Below, in pieces: positions 1-11,353 of a stretch of 64,000 bases of DNA. The stretch spans positions 7,254,001 through 7,318,000 of the forward strand of contig OX579637.1 in NCBI GenBank assembly GCA_951230915.1. The letters run 5' to 3'. The notes under the pieces are model-generated. The model saw only the letters and a list, made by a program, of their open reading frames with translations, did no database searches and had not been told where the DNA came from. This DNA comes from Antitrichia curtipendula (lineage: Eukaryota > Streptophyta > Bryopsida > Hypnales > Leucodontaceae). The translations under genes and the position numbers were made by a program. Numbering within the stretch: the stretch's first letter is position 1; the number at the start of each line of letters is the position of its first letter.

Positions 1-1
1 G

Positions 2-1641
2 GCCAACGCCAAAGAAGGGTATGCTATTAGTGGCTGCAAGAACGACGGGCAAAGACAGGTGTTAGAATTTTTCATTCCAATTTTGTATCCAGAGAAGCCT
101 ACCCGTGTGACAATCGCGGTCGCCAATATCATTTTTGAGGCTATGGAAGATAGGCTAGTGCACTAGGATAGAGTCATTGCAGGGGTAGTATCCAAACTAG
201 CAGAGCATTTGTCAAGGGCTAAAACCAATCCCATCAATCCGTATCTATTCCACCTCTACCAACAAAAAGAGGGGCTGACTGCTCAGGAAATCATAACGTA
301 TGATACTAGGGCCATGATTTTGCAATATGGCCTTGCGAATGAAGAAAGAGAAGATGATCTGAAATCTGACGAGAAAGAACTTCCGAAAGAGAAGGATTAC
401 GTTGCCGAATGGAGAGACAAAAGGAAGAAGTCCACCGATTTGACCGCAAGGGGAAAGTTGCCAGCACAGAAGGAGGGGAGCCAAACTAGAAATCCACAAA
501 TGATCAAAACAACGGCTTCTTTGAGGCTTGAGTCGAGTGGATGCGGCATGCTCAGACTTTAGACTACAAGATGTTAGACCTGCTCATCGAGATGATTTAG
601 GAGGTTAAGATAGAGCCGGACCAGATCGAAGAGGCAATCCGGAAAAAACCAAGTCCAGAAGTGTTATGCGAGAAGGAGGAGAGGATCCAGAATTTGGAGG
701 TGGAACGAGAAAATCTCCAAAATCTGTTGAATTGGACGAAAGGAGAGCTGAACTTGGCAAGACAGAAAGAGGTAGAGGGACTTCAACTGGTTCAGAATTT
801 GACGGCTTTGGTTGCGCAGCCAATAGATCTCGTGAACAAGGTCCACTTGTTTGACGACCGGTTGTTCAAAGAAGGCCACATGATCGGATAAAAAATAGTA
901 ACGATCCTAGTCAATTTTCAAACTCAGATGGAGGTGGTATTGAAGGAGATGGTCAAAACGTTGGGACACCTTGATCCAAATAAGGCCATAGTGGATTTGC
1001 ACTTTCTGGAGGTTCTAAGAGAGCTGCTTACAACAACTCTAGTCAAGCCGACTTCCCCTTCTCCGGTTCAGTCAATGTCAGAAGGTCTAAAGATCATTCT
1101 TGATAAGCCACCGCTAGGTCCTTCTTCGAGTCAAGCACAGAATGCAATACGGACCACTGTGACTCCAGGGCATGAAATTGAGAGCGGGCTTGGTCCAGTG
1201 TCCATTCTAGTGCATCCAGAAGCTCATATGAAACTAATTGTGCCGTTACCCCGGGCGAATACGGTACCGATTACTCCTTAATCTGGATTTAAGATCTGGA
1301 CTGATCTTATTGAACGGATTGGGGCCATGGCAAATCCAGCCCGATACCATCCGGAGGATTTCATACATACACAACAGCCTTTGCCTAGACAAAAAAGCAA
1401 GATGGTGGATTTGGAGGAGACCCCGCCAGAGAAGAAGCTGGATATAGAGTTTATTGAAGACTCGGAGGAAGAGGACTTTGAAACTGGATCCGCAATGGAG
1501 AAGGATGATGAGTCACCACCTCCCACACAATACAAGATTCAAATCAGGATGGTAGTCTGGTCGGCTCTTGTAAAGTCAAATGCAAAGGGACCTACAACTC
1601 AGGGCGGTAGCAATTCGAAGAAGGCACGCCGAGGAAGATAG
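2..1641 (+). pseudogene. Gag-like repeat-family protein, copy 1 (5' part outside window)
   Basis: I do not recognise this protein by name. It aligns by eye with copies at 4380-6218 (minus) and 28638-30508 (plus). Shared blocks are an N-terminal segment with 'KEGYAIS' and 'LEFFIPILYPEKPTR', a 'NPYLFHLYQQ' segment, a charged linker, a coiled-coil-like stretch with 'LVQNLTALVAQP' (near 790-830), and an acidic tail with 'HPEDFIH' and 'EEDFETGSA'. It is broken: TAG at 164-166, a frame change between about 500 and 541, TAG at 598-600, TAA at 889-891 and TAA at 1279-1281; the last stop is TAG at 1639-1641. Length, charge pattern and the repeat context resemble a gag-like structural protein of a non-autonomous retroelement, but I see no zinc knuckle, protease, reverse transcriptase or integrase. 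The function is unknown; family membership is well supported, the gag label weakly. Confidence 0.6.
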
Positions 1642-1922
1642 TGAGAATGTTTGTAGTGTTTTTTTGTTTTTTTTAATTTTAGTTCTGGAACAGGTTTTCT
1701 GTCCGTGGGCCTAGGTTCTGGATTTCTAGAGAAAATTGGCCTTGGCATTTTGATTAATTCAAAATGTCAAGGTGTGGTTGCCCTGGTTTTGAGGTGCTTT
1801 TTTGACTTTTTATGTTGGATTTTTTAAAGGTGAGAATGACGATTGTCAATTTATTCCATCCAAGTGCATTTTCAATGTGTACTTCATTTCTTTCTCTAAT
1901 CCAAGCCACTCGGTGGACAATC
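1642..1922. other. Non-coding 3' flank of gag-like copy 1
   Basis: T-rich sequence between the tail of the gag-like frame and the inverted-repeat element at 1923. No gene is visible. It is probably part of the host element's 3' non-coding region, which resumes after 2815. Confidence 0.4.
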
Positions 1923-2815
1923 GGGTCATTGCACGAAACACTTGTACTATTTGTTGCGTTTTGCCTTTTTGGTCAGTCAGTACTATAGGTACTATTAGTA
2001 CTGTGAGTACTATAGCTGTGTGGAAGAAGAAATCTGGGCCGTTAATCTTTCTGATGATCTTCTGCGCTGCTACCACGTGTACGTCCGTGATTGGATGATA
2101 GGGACGGATGGTGAGGTCTATTCGTCCAAAGGGGGGGGCTTGGATGCAATCCAGGTAGCAGTGACTGAGAAATTCACACCAACTGCCATCCACGTCAGAG
2201 ACTATCATCCAAAGTGGGCCCCCACCAGTACTATTGAGTACCACGGGGAACCTTACAGTACTATTTTTTGGCAGAGACTTCATTTTCCCCTGGAAAATAG
2301 GCTGTTGACATTTATATTTTTTTAAATTACAAAAAAAGCTTAAAAAAATAAGGTAAAAAATGGCCATTTTGGAGAACTTAGAAGAGAAAGGTAATCTTCA
2401 AGAAAATTATGAATTATGAAATTCTACTCTCCGGAAATGCATGCTCATTGAAGCACACTTTAGGGCAAATCAGAAGACAATGGAAGCAAAGATTTTTGAA
2501 TCCCTCTCGGCAGAAGGTGTATGTTGCTTATAGGAAGAGGCTCACCAAAGCTCTAGTCAAAATTCCCTATTTTGGGCTCTCAATAGTACTAAAAACCCCC
2601 AAAATGGAAAGTGTGACAAATTAAGAAAAATCAGTCTTAAATGCTAAACTAATTTGAAAAAATTTGAAAAAAATTGAACATGTTGAAAATCCCTAGTACA
2701 ACCTTTGCCTTGAATTTTGTATTCATTGGTTCATTTTTCAAAAACTTATGGCACAAAATCACTTTCACTTGCAACATGTGACGGAAAATAGTACAAGTGT
2801 TTCGTGCAATGACCC
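1923..2815. mobile_element. 893-bp non-autonomous DNA transposon with 30-bp terminal inverted repeats
   Basis: Positions 1923-1952 and 2786-2815 are perfect inverted repeats of 30 bp, starting GGGTCATTGCACG. AATC flanks the element on both sides (1919-1922 and 2816-2819), so a 4-bp target duplication is likely. Internal AGTACTAT motifs recur near both ends (about 1976-2012 and 2222-2270), as subterminal repeats often do. There is no convincing transposase: a long minus-strand open frame crosses the left terminal repeat into flanking DNA, so it is probably chance. The element sits in the 3' region of gag-like copy 1. The superfamily cannot be assigned from this. Confidence 0.75.
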
Positions 2816-2869
2816 AATCTAACTTTATGCAAGAGCTTATGTTGGTTTGTTTATTCAAAGTGCTGGGGT

Positions 2870-3192
2870 GTAAGTGGAGATGGATTAGAAAGAGTCTGAA
2901 TCTTCAGTCAACTGGGATGTAATTTTGAAGGGAAGTTTTGTGAAAGGAGTTTTAGACTTGAAGAGGAGGACTTGTGCATAGTACCTTTAACATACTGGAA
3001 CGGTAATCCTGTAATATCAGGGAGTGAAGTGGACGCAAGTCCAAAATTTAGGACGATTCCGTGCGGGTACAAGCAACCACCATAGGAAATCCCCACTCAT
3101 TGGAAGGTCTGCCAACCTCAAAATTAGTCTAGGCACTAAAAAACCAACCTCTGTTAGTTTTAGGTGTCTTGATCTGTCGTTGTAGTGAAGAC
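2870..3192 (+). repeat. Element 3' terminal region, first half (split by nested insertion)
   Basis: This stretch matches 33900-34190 (same strand) and, as reverse complement, about 3650-3900. Shared features are 'GAGTTTTAGACTTG', 'CTGGAACGGTAATCC' and 'GGAAGGTCTGCCAAC'. It stops at 3192, and its continuation resumes at 6663. The interruption is the element at 3193-6662. It belongs downstream of gag-like copy 1 in the same orientation, as a 3' terminal region or LTR would. Confidence 0.65.
3188..3192. repeat. Left 5-bp target-site duplication (AAGAC)
   Basis: AAGAC directly precedes the TGTTG end of the nested element and recurs at 6663-6667 directly after its ..TGACA end. The interrupted repeat reads smoothly when the element and one AAGAC are removed in comparison with 34150-34200. 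Confidence 0.6.
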
Positions 3193-4320
3193 TGTTGTAC
3201 GCGTAATCTAGAGGTAAACACCTTTAACACACAATTGTGGTTAGATGACACGAAAAATCGTCCCAGGGACTCTACTATGTTGCTATGAATTTGGATTTGT
3301 CCGGATTATCTCTAAAACACTCTAAGGGAACCCAAAACCTCTCTTCCCTTTTCCGGAACTTATTTCTTTCCGGATTCTAATCCGGATCCGTCCTCTTCCG
3401 GGATCCGGATACAATCACTCTTCGATTTGTTATACCCCTGTTTTACCTTCAAGGGGTCCGTTTTTACTCTTTAAAGGGGCAGGGACTCCACCACTTATTA
3501 GTCACACACTCTAACACCTACAAAACAACCCAAGACACTCGATAGATCTAAATGTTGATACAAAGTAGGTTTCCATCTCCTCACGGCTTTCCGGATGGCC
3601 TATCCGGGAAGCAGGTCACACAGAATCTGGTCTCTCTTCTTCACTACAACGGCAAATGCATAACTATCCGGATTCAACACAAGAGAAAATCTATGAGAAA
3701 GTAGTTGACATTACAGTTGGCAGATCTTCCGATAAGCAGGGTTTTTTTTCCCCTTGGCGGCTGCTTAACTCCGCACGGAACCACTTCTAGTTCCAGAACC
3801 TCAGCCTCACTACTCCAATCGCATTACCGTTCCAGTAGTTTAAAGATTCTAAATGCTCAAGTCCTACAGATCCGACCTAGCTCCGTCACAATTCCTCCTT
3901 TACTGTCTCACTCCAAACAATCATGAATCCAGATTCCTCCTTCCCGGTTCCTCACAACTCTCAAAACACACAAACACATCGTCCAAGTCCTCCAAGAAAA
4001 CTTAGAACATGGAGAGTCCACTTAGTGGCTCAGATCAAAGTAAGGAAAATGAAATGAAAATTGAAATTGCATAAGGATGGAATGAATGAGCAACAGACCT
4101 GCTCACCATTAAAAACCAAAACAAAAAGGAAAAAAGACAACCAAAAATCAAGCTAACCAACCACAGAAGCATCCGAGATATCCGAAATGCTAATGAAAGT
4201 TATCCCTACAATTCCGGAAACGGGCCCACATATAGAAAATCTGTTCCGGAAAACCCTAAAGTCTAAATTTAACTTCTAAATCCTATTTTCTTTGACTTCT
4301 TTGTGCTGCTCCCTGACTGC
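3193..4320 (-). repeat. 3' terminal non-coding region of nested element
   Basis: Read on the minus strand this matches 33480-34636 (plus), including 'CTGGAACGGTAATGC', 'GGAAGATCTGCCAAC', 'GGATAGGCCATCCGG', a purine-rich 'AAAGGGG' block and the terminal 'CCCTGGGACGAT' box followed by 'CTCTAGATTACGCGTACAACA'. No gene is seen. It is GC-richer than the surroundings and has many TCCGGA motifs. Confidence 0.6.
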
Positions 4321-4379
4321 ACTAGTGATGTCCTCGCCTTGGTCTTCGGCAGCGGTGTGAGCTTTCCGGCCGCACGAGT

Positions 4380-6218
4380 CTAGATCTTCCGCTTCTTCCG
4401 TGGCGAATCTTCCTCCTCATCCATCTCCGTGGCGGATTTGGTCTCAAAGTCCTCCTTCTCGGATTCGAGAATCTCCATCTCCCGGATTGGCGAATCAAAG
4501 TCGATTGGCTCGTCGGCAGGCTTCGGCGATGGTGGCTTGGTTGGAGTTTCCTCCCGCATGTGGATGAAGTCGTCCGGATTTGTCTTGGCCGGATTCTCCA
4601 CAGCTCCGATCCGGTTGAGCAAATTACCCCTAATCTGCTTCCCTTCCTCCGGTGTCTGAGTCTGAGCTGGCGTGGAAGTTCCGCCTTGCTCCGGAACGCT
4701 TTGTCCATCTCCCTGATTCTGGACCGGAGAGTAAGTCCTCTGAGTCAACCACTCCCGCTACACATGTGGCTTCAGGAGAGACTGCAATCCTCCTGGTTGA
4801 GACAGGACCAGAGTCCCCATGACTGGCTTTGGCAGAGTCTGGAGATACGGATTGGTGGTGAGATCCGCTTCCGGAAAGGTCGAGAAGTCCATCGTCCTAT
4901 CCGGATCGATGCGCGCTACCAGGGGCTGCATCTCCTGGAGTACCTTCTACATTCGGGCCTCAAAATCCATAAGGATCATGACGACCTTGGATCCGGCCAC
5001 GTGTCCCCTTGCTACCAATTGGGCGTCATAGAGTTCCGCCTTGTTCACAACATCCGCTGGTTGGTCGATCAGGGCTTGGAGATTCTGGACCAGTTGCATG
5101 GCGTCCTTCTCGTTCCTTTGTGCCACCTCAAATTCCCCTTGTGCCTAGTTCCTCCGGCTTTCCACCTCCTCTCGGCTTTTCTCCAAAGCCCGGATCTGCT
5201 TGTCCTTTTGACGGATGACTTCCGGATTCGGCCTCCACCTAATCTCCTCCATGATTTCTCTGGGTGGCACGTTCAGCTCTGTCGCCACTTCCTCCATGAA
5301 CTAGATGGCCTTGTGGTGCAGGTTCCGGGCCTGATGCATCCAATTGAATCCGATGTCGAAGAATTCTCTAAGAGGTGGCTTTTCCTCTTCCGGAACTGGG
5401 CTTGGTTCCCGCGGTTCTGTCTCAAGTTGCTTCCCCCGTGAATCCGGATCCGTTGACTTCCGCCTAGGCTTCTTTTGCTCCAAGGCTTCCTCTTCCGGAT
5501 CCTCTTCCTCCTCAGGCATCGGCTCATCCTTCTCCAGTTCATTCATAAGGTCATGTTTGACCAACTCCAATTCGGTGTTGTACACCAATATCTCATCCGA
5601 CGTTAATACGTCCTCGTGGTGGTAGATGTGGAAGAGATAGGGGCTGATCGGGCTGTACCGGCTTTTGGACACGTGATCTGCGAGCTTTGATACCACATGC
5701 GCTATGATACGTCCCTAGTGCACTACTCTTTCTTCCATCGCTCCAAAAATTGTATTGGCCACCGTAACTGTGACCCGGGTAGGTTTTTTCGGATACAGTA
5801 TGGGGATGAGAAAGTTCAACACCCGCTGATGGCGCTCATCCACGTAGTCACTGATCGCGTACCCTTCCTTCACATGAGGAGGGTTCTGGAACTTCCCGGT
5901 GGCGTACTTATTCGCCCGAGAAGCGAACCCGTCTCCAAACTTCCAGAATGAGTAGACTTCTGCCCATACGTCCTCCGTCCACCCCTTGGGCTGCCCTCGT
6001 ACCGTCAGTTTGTACCGATTCAAAGTCCTGTTGATCAGCTCTTGGATCAGTTCCTCCCCTCTCAGGTTCCACGGCCGCTCAATCCATCCGGCACATCCTA
6101 ATCGCTTCAAGTCTTGCTCTAACTCTTGTCGAGCGGTGGGGTCTGTCGGTATGGACGGACTCACCATTTGGCCAACCACTGATGGTTTTGCGGATCGCGG
6201 CGCACTACTTTCCGCCAT
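4380..6218 (-). pseudogene. Gag-like repeat-family protein, copy 2 (five internal amber stops)
   Basis: This is the most complete copy of the family and remains in one frame from ATG 6218 to TAG 4382-4380, about 612 codons. Internal stops are all TAG: 5717-5715, 5303-5301, 5147-5145, 4949-4947 and 4760-4758. In order it shows an N-terminal 'LKRLGCAGWIERPWNLRGEEL' type block, 'KEGYAISDYVDERHQR', 'ISPYLFHIYHHED', an acidic Glu-rich linker, a coiled-coil-like region (about 5230-5000) with 'LVQNLQALIDQP', and an acidic C-terminal tail ending in a basic KKRKI. The ATG at 6218 has a good context (GCCATGG) and a TATA-like box about 145 bp upstream. The function is unknown; a structural protein of a retroelement is my guess. 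No enzymatic motif is visible. Confidence 0.6.
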
Positions 6219-6360
6219 GGCTGCACCGACCAAGTAAACCCTAATCCGGCCTCACCTCTGTCTATCCGTAATTGTACTCTCACCAGACTTTCTCTCAACT
6301 AGCTACGCGCGAAGGAGTTTGGAAATTCAAAAAGTGAAGAGAAAAGGGCCGCTGGTGGCC

Positions 6361-6368
6361 CTTAAATA
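6361..6368 (-). promoter_or_regulatory. TATA-like box of gag-like copy 2
   Basis: On the minus strand the sequence reads CTATTTAAGG, about 145 bp upstream of the ATG at 6218. The leader between them has no conflicting upstream frame of note. Placement fits a plant TATA box with a leader of about 110 bases. Confidence 0.4.
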
Positions 6369-6662
6369 GCAGAAACAGCACCGCCAGTTCTCGGATTGGA
6401 ATAGGATTAGGTTTCTGTTCCCGAGGCGGTCCCCTAGCCTCGTAGGCCGGATCCCTAGTCCGTAGGTGGCGGCGTTCCGGTTCATTTTCGGAAACCCTAA
6501 CCTGACCAGATCGGAAACTAGTTTCCGGATGAAGGCTTATTCCAAATGTAAGCTCGTCCAGAAGATAACTACCATTCTTTAAACAAAAAGATTGAAAATT
6601 TCTCTATCTATTCCATCTATTCTACCCTATCTATATGGAAATTAGGTTTCCGTGTTGTGACA

Positions 6663-7301
6663 AAGACGATCAGATGTACTTCTGAGTGACTTGCTTTCCG
6701 GATTGGCCATCCGTATAGTTGTGAGGGTACTAAGTTCTCTTCTCTATCTCAACATCATGTTTGTGTAAGTTTTTGTTTGTTTGTTAAGAGTATAAAATGT
6801 GAGGATTCTAAGTGGTGAAGTCCCTACCCCTTTAAAGATCAAAGGTAGATCCTCTAAGGGTAAAAGAGAGGAATAGAAAACCAAAAAGTTGGAGAGAAGA
6901 ATCCAAATTCCGGAAAGAATCAGATCCAGATTGGATTCCGGGTAATATTCACTACAAGGGAACATTGTCATTTTCTATCAATTCGGACACTTTTTCTATC
7001 AATTTTCTATCAATTCAAATAGTTTTTCTGTCAATTCGGACATTTTTCTTTGAATTTGAACACTATCTGTCAATTCGGACGTGTCAACTTGGACACTGTT
7101 TTCTTGTAGTGGTTTTTTAAAATTGGAATAGAGTAAATGAGCAGAAAGATGGCTTAGGTGTTTGAGAAAGAGAAATCAGATACCTTAGCTCGTGACAATA
7201 TATTATAATTCCCTGGGACGATATTTCAAGTCATTTTACAACGTTTTTGTATTGTAAGGATACTTACACCTAGATAGTGTGATCGATAGAAGTTGTGGCA
7301 A
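6663..7301 (+). repeat. Element 3' terminal region, second half
   Basis: Continues the repeat broken at 3192. It matches 34190-34636: 'GGCCATCCG', 'GTTGTGAGGGTACT', 'TTTGTTTGTTTG', 'AAGTCCCTAC', 'CCCTGGGACGAT' and 'TACTTACACCTAGA'. A CACTA-like MITE (6950-7111) lies inside. The end near 7301 is set by loss of similarity and is approximate. Confidence 0.6.
6950..7111. mobile_element. 162-bp CACTA-type MITE
   Basis: It starts CACTACAAGGGAAC and ends ..TTCTTGTAGTG, so its inverted termini match the plant CACTA (En/Spm) consensus CACTACAAGAAAA. Inside are four to five short repeats of TCAATTCGGACA-like sequence. No clear 3-bp target duplication is visible. It interrupts the repeat at 6663-7301. 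Confidence 0.7.
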
Positions 7302-8620
7302 CCTATATAATATGATATAAGTTTGTTCATGTAGATTTAGAAGTAAGGGACTTACCTTTAGCATATTTTTTTTTGTTTCTATAAGATAGAAGGGGATAAA
7401 AGACTAGAGTTATAGATTAATAGAACATTGGGTATCTGAGTTGGGTAAAATGATTAATGGTAGAAATTAACCTTTTAGCCTAATTAGAAACTGGAATCCG
7501 AAAGGACCAACCTAGACAACCAACGGACTTTTCCATGTACCGGAAACGGGATCGGAATGCAATTATACACCAACGGATACTATCAGAAACCAAACAAAAA
7601 AAAGGATCAAATAGAAAAATCTGCATGAAAGCCGCAATGATCAAATCAACGGCTACGGAACCGGATTCTGGGGAAGGTGAATAGGGGTCATTCCACTCGC
7701 CTCTAATAGTTTGTATCTTTATTTTCTTGGAGCTAAGGGGTTGTGTGCCGTTGTGAGTGTTTTGGCAAGAGAAGTTTTAGCGTTTAAGGTTTCCAGTTTC
7801 CTTAGTACACGGCTAAGAGAGGAAGAAGATAGTAGAATCTGAATACTTGAAATACGGTCATATTCATTAAAACGAGACGATTTGGAATCTCATTTTTTTC
7901 ATGATCCTAAATTTAGTATGCAAAAGAGTCGATTAAATTGAGACAATTCAATAAATTGAGACATGAATATGCCAATAGACTTATTAATTTAAGCATGTAT
8001 ATAAAATTGCTTACCAATTTTGGAGTATGGACAATTTTTGAATAATGATTTTAAAATTTGAAGTCTAACCACTTCAAAGTAAATATTGAACTTTAAGATC
8101 AAAGTAAACGCTTGTGGCATATGCTTAGGATTTAGGGTTTATAGAAGAATTCATCATACAATGTGGTAATGCATCTATTCTTACAAACCCATAGTGATGA
8201 TCACAAAATATACAATTTACAAACTGGAAAATACACAATGCAATATATAAAATAATAAAACAAATTAAAAATATATTATAATGCACATCGATTACAACAT
8301 TAAATAGTTTGAAGATACCAAGAAAAATAAATGAACATAATGGACTAAAATAATTTGCGGACTAAATCTAGTTCTTCTTTCCAACCCCTTTCTTTATCTT
8401 TTTTTTTGTAAACATATTTAAGAAAGACACCTCTACTACTACAAGTACTTCAGTTACATTTTTTTTCTTAAAATATAAGAAAATACATTACAAACTTCTA
8501 ATCACTTCCCTAAGCCTACAATCTATCCACCTTCACTCAGAAGATGCATTGTTGTCTTCTCCACACACATAAGCATCCACAGATGCCTTGATTATAGTTA
8601 TTTGATTTTTGGGAATTTTG
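7302..8620. other. AT-rich intergenic DNA
   Basis: No coding frame, RNA or clear repeat was found. About 7440-7700 has TCCGGA/CCGGAAACG motifs like those of the gag-like element's 3' region in minus orientation and may be an old fragment. The rest is AT-rich. Confidence 0.35.
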
Positions 8621-8666
8621 ATTCTTGGATCAGAAGTCCCTGCTCTCACACGTGGCTTCCAAGCAG

Positions 8667-11352
8667 TCATGATACAGTCCGTGTGCGTCCAACTCGGGGC
8701 TTATCTTTGCACCAAGAATTCCCTTGTTTTGTATCCCAACCTCCGTATGTATCCTCCATAACGTGTTGAAAAGATGAAGCTGTCCAATATTGCAGCTCAA
8801 TTGAATTGACATGCCCTAGATCTGGATTAGGATTTGTAAGTGCACGAGCAAGCCAAAATGGGCGAAGGTCACCATCAGTAGGTCGCACTGCAACAAAATA
8901 ACCCGCGTACACATCACGGCCAACACGGAATGAAGGTGCTGGACAGTCACGTCTACGACCAACAAATGGTGCATCTTCTGCAAATTCTTCACGCATTTGA
9001 CCATCGTCAAGGTATTGGTCTTCCACTTCCTCAGTGATTTGAGAATTCGGCCAAAATCCATCTTGCAATTTCTCACGCATCACAAGGGGTGCGTTTAGAG
9101 CACTTCTGACACCTTCCCAGTATTTCCGCACTAGCTCATTCTTCCTTCGGAACTCTCCAGACAAGTCTTGATAAGCCATTGCACCCCACAATGCAATATA
9201 TCCTTCTAAACCCTTGCAAACCTCATCAAAACAACGCATCTTCTGTGGAGCCAAAGGTGGAGGTGTACCCCTTGGCACTTTAGGACCTCCATCTGTTGTT
9301 TCCTTCCACAAGCGAATGCCCTTACCTTCCTTTGGCAGCCAATCCACATCAGTACAGAAGATCTTGTATTGCATCAAGGGCCATCTACTAGAATCCTTGT
9401 CAAATTTGAATTGCTAGGCTTGAGAATGGCCCAATAGAGAATCATCACCTGTATGCAAATACCCCTCTACAAAACACTTGAAATCAGGAACCTCTTCAAT
9501 GAGATGAGGAATCACAGCCTGTGTTTCGCAATCCATGAAAGACTTCATTAACCTTGGAAGTGTAGGGTAATCGTTCGTCTTCAATTTGCTACTCCATCGA
9601 CCAAAAAGAGCATCAATGTCCTCATGAGTGTGTCCGACAATGAGGAAATTGATGTAAATCTCTCGAAAAATAGCTCTATAAACTAGGAGAGAGCAAAATG
9701 CAAAAACCCAACGGTTCTTGTTGTCACTAGAAGCATTGTCAAGTTGAAGAGTCAATGTTGGAGGAAGGGGTTTAGCTTCCACCAACTCATCTGGGGGTGA
9801 TCCAAGAGAGTCCGTACAAGTTTGTGAGCCTAATAACAAAGCCTTTGTCAATTCAGAACGATCACCTCCTGCAAAAAGTTCCCGAGATGAATGCTTGGGT
9901 TGCACTTCCAAATCTCTTAACAATTTTGCAAGTGATCCTATGGTATGGTTGGAGTCTGTAGGGAAGATGTCTAAGCCATAGTGCGCATATCGCACATCTC
10001 TATGCCCATGAGCAATCATGCCCGTAACTGCCACAGGCATCTTCATGAATGAATCGTTTCCTTTGCTCTTGTGAGAGAAATGGGGAGAAGCGGTTTTTGA
10101 GTGATCCATCTTATCATGGATAATGGTCAAAACTTTGTCAGGAAACATCTCTGACATTCCACGATTTCCATAATACAAATCCCTATGCGCCTTCTGTCCA
10201 TTATGGTGCGCCTTCAATTTGTAGGCCCACACTTGTTGTGCACGTGAACCAGGAGTGCAAGCACTCTTCAGCTGCTTTAACCTATCGCAATATCCGCAAC
10301 GTGCAAAACTATCACCCCTAGCCTTTGGAGCAAACTCTAGAAAAGATTGACGTTGAATGTTGCTCAATCCACTAGCTGAAATATGTTGCAATTGAAATGA
10401 CGAATTCACATTGTTAATCTCCGGTAACTTGTCCTTCCAGTGAAATCTAGATGGTAAAACCATGGAGGGAACTTTCTCCCCAGAGTCAAGGGTCTTCATT
10501 TTATGCGGCATTGCACCAGCTTCGTTGTCCACCAATAATCGAAGAGTAGCCGTCGCTTGTAAAGTGTGGGTCCGAGGCTTCTTCATCCCCAGATTACCAT
10601 GATGCTCTGGTTTGTCCTCCTTCTTGGCTTTCTCTTTGTATCTGTAAAAAGTAGCCCTTGATACTCCATGAATATGGCACCAAGCCGTGGGACACACTTC
10701 ATGTTTTGACAAGGTGATCATATCCCTCCCATTTTGATCATGGGTCAAGCAAACGAGACTTCCGAGTGTATACTCCTCCATCAACATACATTACGGACCG
10801 AATGGCTTCAATCTGCCCACGTGGAAATGGTTGTATACAATTCTTGGTGCAACACTCCTTGCTAGACACCTCAGCCACTGACTGCGGGGTGAGAAGGACA
10901 TCTTTTCTCGGGAGGCTATTTGGCTTCTTCCTCTCTTGCGAGCTTTCATAGGAACGAACTCCAATTCGTTTCCGCTGCCCGGTCCCATTCAGAGCGGATC
11001 TGTAGAGATGCGTTTGCTCATGATCATACAAATTAACACCATTCAAATAGACCCTCGAAATGGGCCAAGAGTGCATTGACCACATCCACTCATAAGGAAC
11101 TTCTTCTTTACATAAAGACTCTGCAATATGAATAGCGACGCGATCGTCACCAAGGGGCTCCCCGTTCATGTCGATGACGAGATCCGCATCTATGTTGTGA
11201 CAAATCCCCTTAGCCACTTCCACCGACCTTTCATTTCTAAGGATGACACACTTTATATACCAGGAACCACGTGGTATCCCCTCGCAGGGTACAACACCCT
11301 CGGGCAAAACTCGCACCGGAACTGTAAACTCATTGACATCATGAGTATCCAT
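8667..11352 (-). pseudogene. DDE transposase-like protein (DUF7869-like), copy 1
   Basis: In order on the minus strand: an N-terminal domain (about 11310-11060) resembling the DUF8039 domain of plant transposon proteins ('VAKGICHNIDADLV..PLGDD..WP'); a Cys cluster 'CCTKNCIQPFPRGQI' (about 10860-10815); a helix-turn-helix-like 'WCHIHGVSRATFYRYK' (about 10690-10640); a CxxC segment 'CGYCDRLKQ' (about 10300); and an RNase H-like core with three candidate acidic positions, in 'IHDKMDHSK', 'LQLDNASSDNKN' (Asp codon 9738-9740) and 'GHTHEDIDALFG'. The C-terminal part has an SH3/BAH-like 'FVAVRPTDGDLRPFWLARA'. Breaks: a single-base frame change near 10740-10790 and an in-frame TAG at 9416-9414 (probably CAG). 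Otherwise all core motifs are intact. The ATG at 11352 follows a TTTCTTGCAG acceptor by one base. Family naming is from memory; DNA transposition is inferred. Confidence 0.6.
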
Positions 11353-11353
11353 C

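Larger units (their letters stand above)
3193..6662 (-). mobile_element. Nested non-autonomous element carrying gag-like copy 2
   Basis: The insertion begins TGTTGTACGCG, ends TTGTGACA and is flanked by AAGAC (3188-3192, 6663-6667). TG..CA termini and a 5-bp duplication fit an LTR-retrotransposon-type integrase. On the minus strand it carries a leader and promoter (6219-6662), the gag-like frame (6218-4380) and a 3' region of about 1.2 kb. I could not find a second copy of the 3' region at its 5' end, so it lacks a visible LTR pair; it may be a solo-type, truncated or unusual element. No polymerase or integrase is encoded. The split of the host repeat at 3192/6663 is the strongest evidence for the insertion. 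Confidence 0.6.

Noticed and set aside
1846..2367. 173-codon minus-strand open frame
   Set aside because: It crosses the left terminal inverted repeat of the 893-bp element into flanking DNA, has no recognisable domain, and the end region is compositionally odd.
4380..6218. Amber codon reassigned as sense
   Set aside because: TAA stops and frame changes in sister copies, and TAG used as terminal stop, fit decay better than a changed code.
3193..7301. Long terminal inverted repeats of one DNA transposon (3.2-3.65 kb against 6.66-7.3 kb)
   Set aside because: The right part is the continuation of the repeat broken at 3192, so the inverted look arises from a nested minus-strand insertion.
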